54,520 nucleotides of DNA. It comes from SXXH01 sp041165735 (lineage in GTDB: Bacteria > Planctomycetota > UBA1135 > GCA-002686595). Made by a program: the position numbers and the translations under genes. The DNA is taken from the NCBI GenBank assembly GCA_046341775.1, contig JBKDQQ010000054.1, positions 1-54,520 of the forward strand, read 5' to 3'. Position 1 is the stretch's first letter; each line of letters begins with the position of its first letter. The notes beneath the pieces were generated by a model. It was not told where the DNA came from and ran no database searches. It saw only the letters and a program-made list of their open reading frames with translations. Below, in pieces: positions 54,394-54,520 of the stretch.

Positions 54394-54520
54394 GGGAGAT
54401 GATGCTGGTCCCGTTCATTGTGCGCGACGAGAGTCCAAGAATCGGCTGGACTGCGCTCGACGGCACGCCAGCGAGCGTTCATTGACCAATAGGGCTCTTG
54501 GTGCCCGACCCTGCCGAGGG
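54394..54520. other. Window end, no gene seen
   Basis: 127 bp after the dehydrogenase. No gene, hairpin or promoter is recognised. Confidence 0.5.

Noticed and set aside
51249..54485. A plus-strand open frame of about 1,078 codons
   Set aside because: It crosses an intrinsic terminator region and runs antisense to two genes with signal peptides or membrane helices, and in another frame over the alcohol dehydrogenase. Its translation is low-complexity.

Overview
This window comes from a GC-rich Gram-negative bacterium, probably a member of the Planctomycetota or a close relative. Lipid-A-disaccharide synthase implies an LPS-type outer membrane. An NPCBM-domain protein, secreted gluzincin-type peptidases, a secreted alpha/alpha-toroid (squalene-cyclase-repeat) protein, lipoprotein sulfatase-superfamily enzymes and two divergent GroELs together fit that group. 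The phylum call is an inference from gene families; there is no rRNA in the window. Third codon positions are almost all G or C, so long antisense open frames are common and are not annotated. I see no insertion sequences, prophage genes or CRISPR array.

Layout. 1-1486: ABC-2 exporter (permease, then ATPase cut by the window edge). 1602-5381: exported M24 peptidase, divergent from signal peptidase I, an SDR oxidoreductase and a degenerate GGDEF protein. 5466-6503: a MamK-like bacterial actin closed by a strong hairpin. 6633-9981: toroid protein, then an ECF sigma / anti-sigma-like / YbjQ operon. 10082-14877: lpxB, a TPR membrane protein, a second ABC-2 exporter and a small kinase-like protein. 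15123-19053: operon of two exported zinc peptidases and a lipoprotein. 19301-25558: two adjacent ~1,010-residue proteins built of carboxypeptidase-regulatory-like beta-sandwich repeats. 25647-26480: HAD phosphatase. 26764-26906: an unusual short-period tandem-repeat tract. 26942-32506: chaperone cluster groEL-groEL-dnaJ-grpE-fmdB on the minus strand, with no groES or dnaK. 32925-35092: NPCBM protein and a diguanylate cyclase. 35214-38952: the conserved rpsB-tsf-pyrH-frr translation cluster with a long leader. 39119-43079: two paralogous lipoprotein sulfatase-superfamily enzymes flanking tRNA-Lys. 43144-46779: NfeD, flotillin and aminopeptidase P. 47064-48897: a hypothetical exported protein and a Bax-inhibitor-1-like membrane protein. 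49288-50910: Trm112-like protein and an EboE-like protein. 51127-51327: promoter, tRNA-Glu and intrinsic terminator. 51588-54393: a degenerate peptidase-like exported protein, a DUF2306-like membrane protein and a zinc alcohol dehydrogenase.

Two global features stand out. First, many first-of-operon genes have no Shine-Dalgarno sequence but carry a TANNNT -10-like hexamer only 6-9 nt before the start codon, the spacing expected of leaderless transcripts; this also supports a GTG start for one ABC ATPase and the longer start of the M24 peptidase. Second, several gene ends carry long perfect GC hairpins without a U-tract. The candidates most worth following for new biology are the MamK-like filament protein next to a catalytically dead GGDEF/coiled-coil protein, the tandem-repeat tract beside the chaperone operon, and the long structured rpsB leader.
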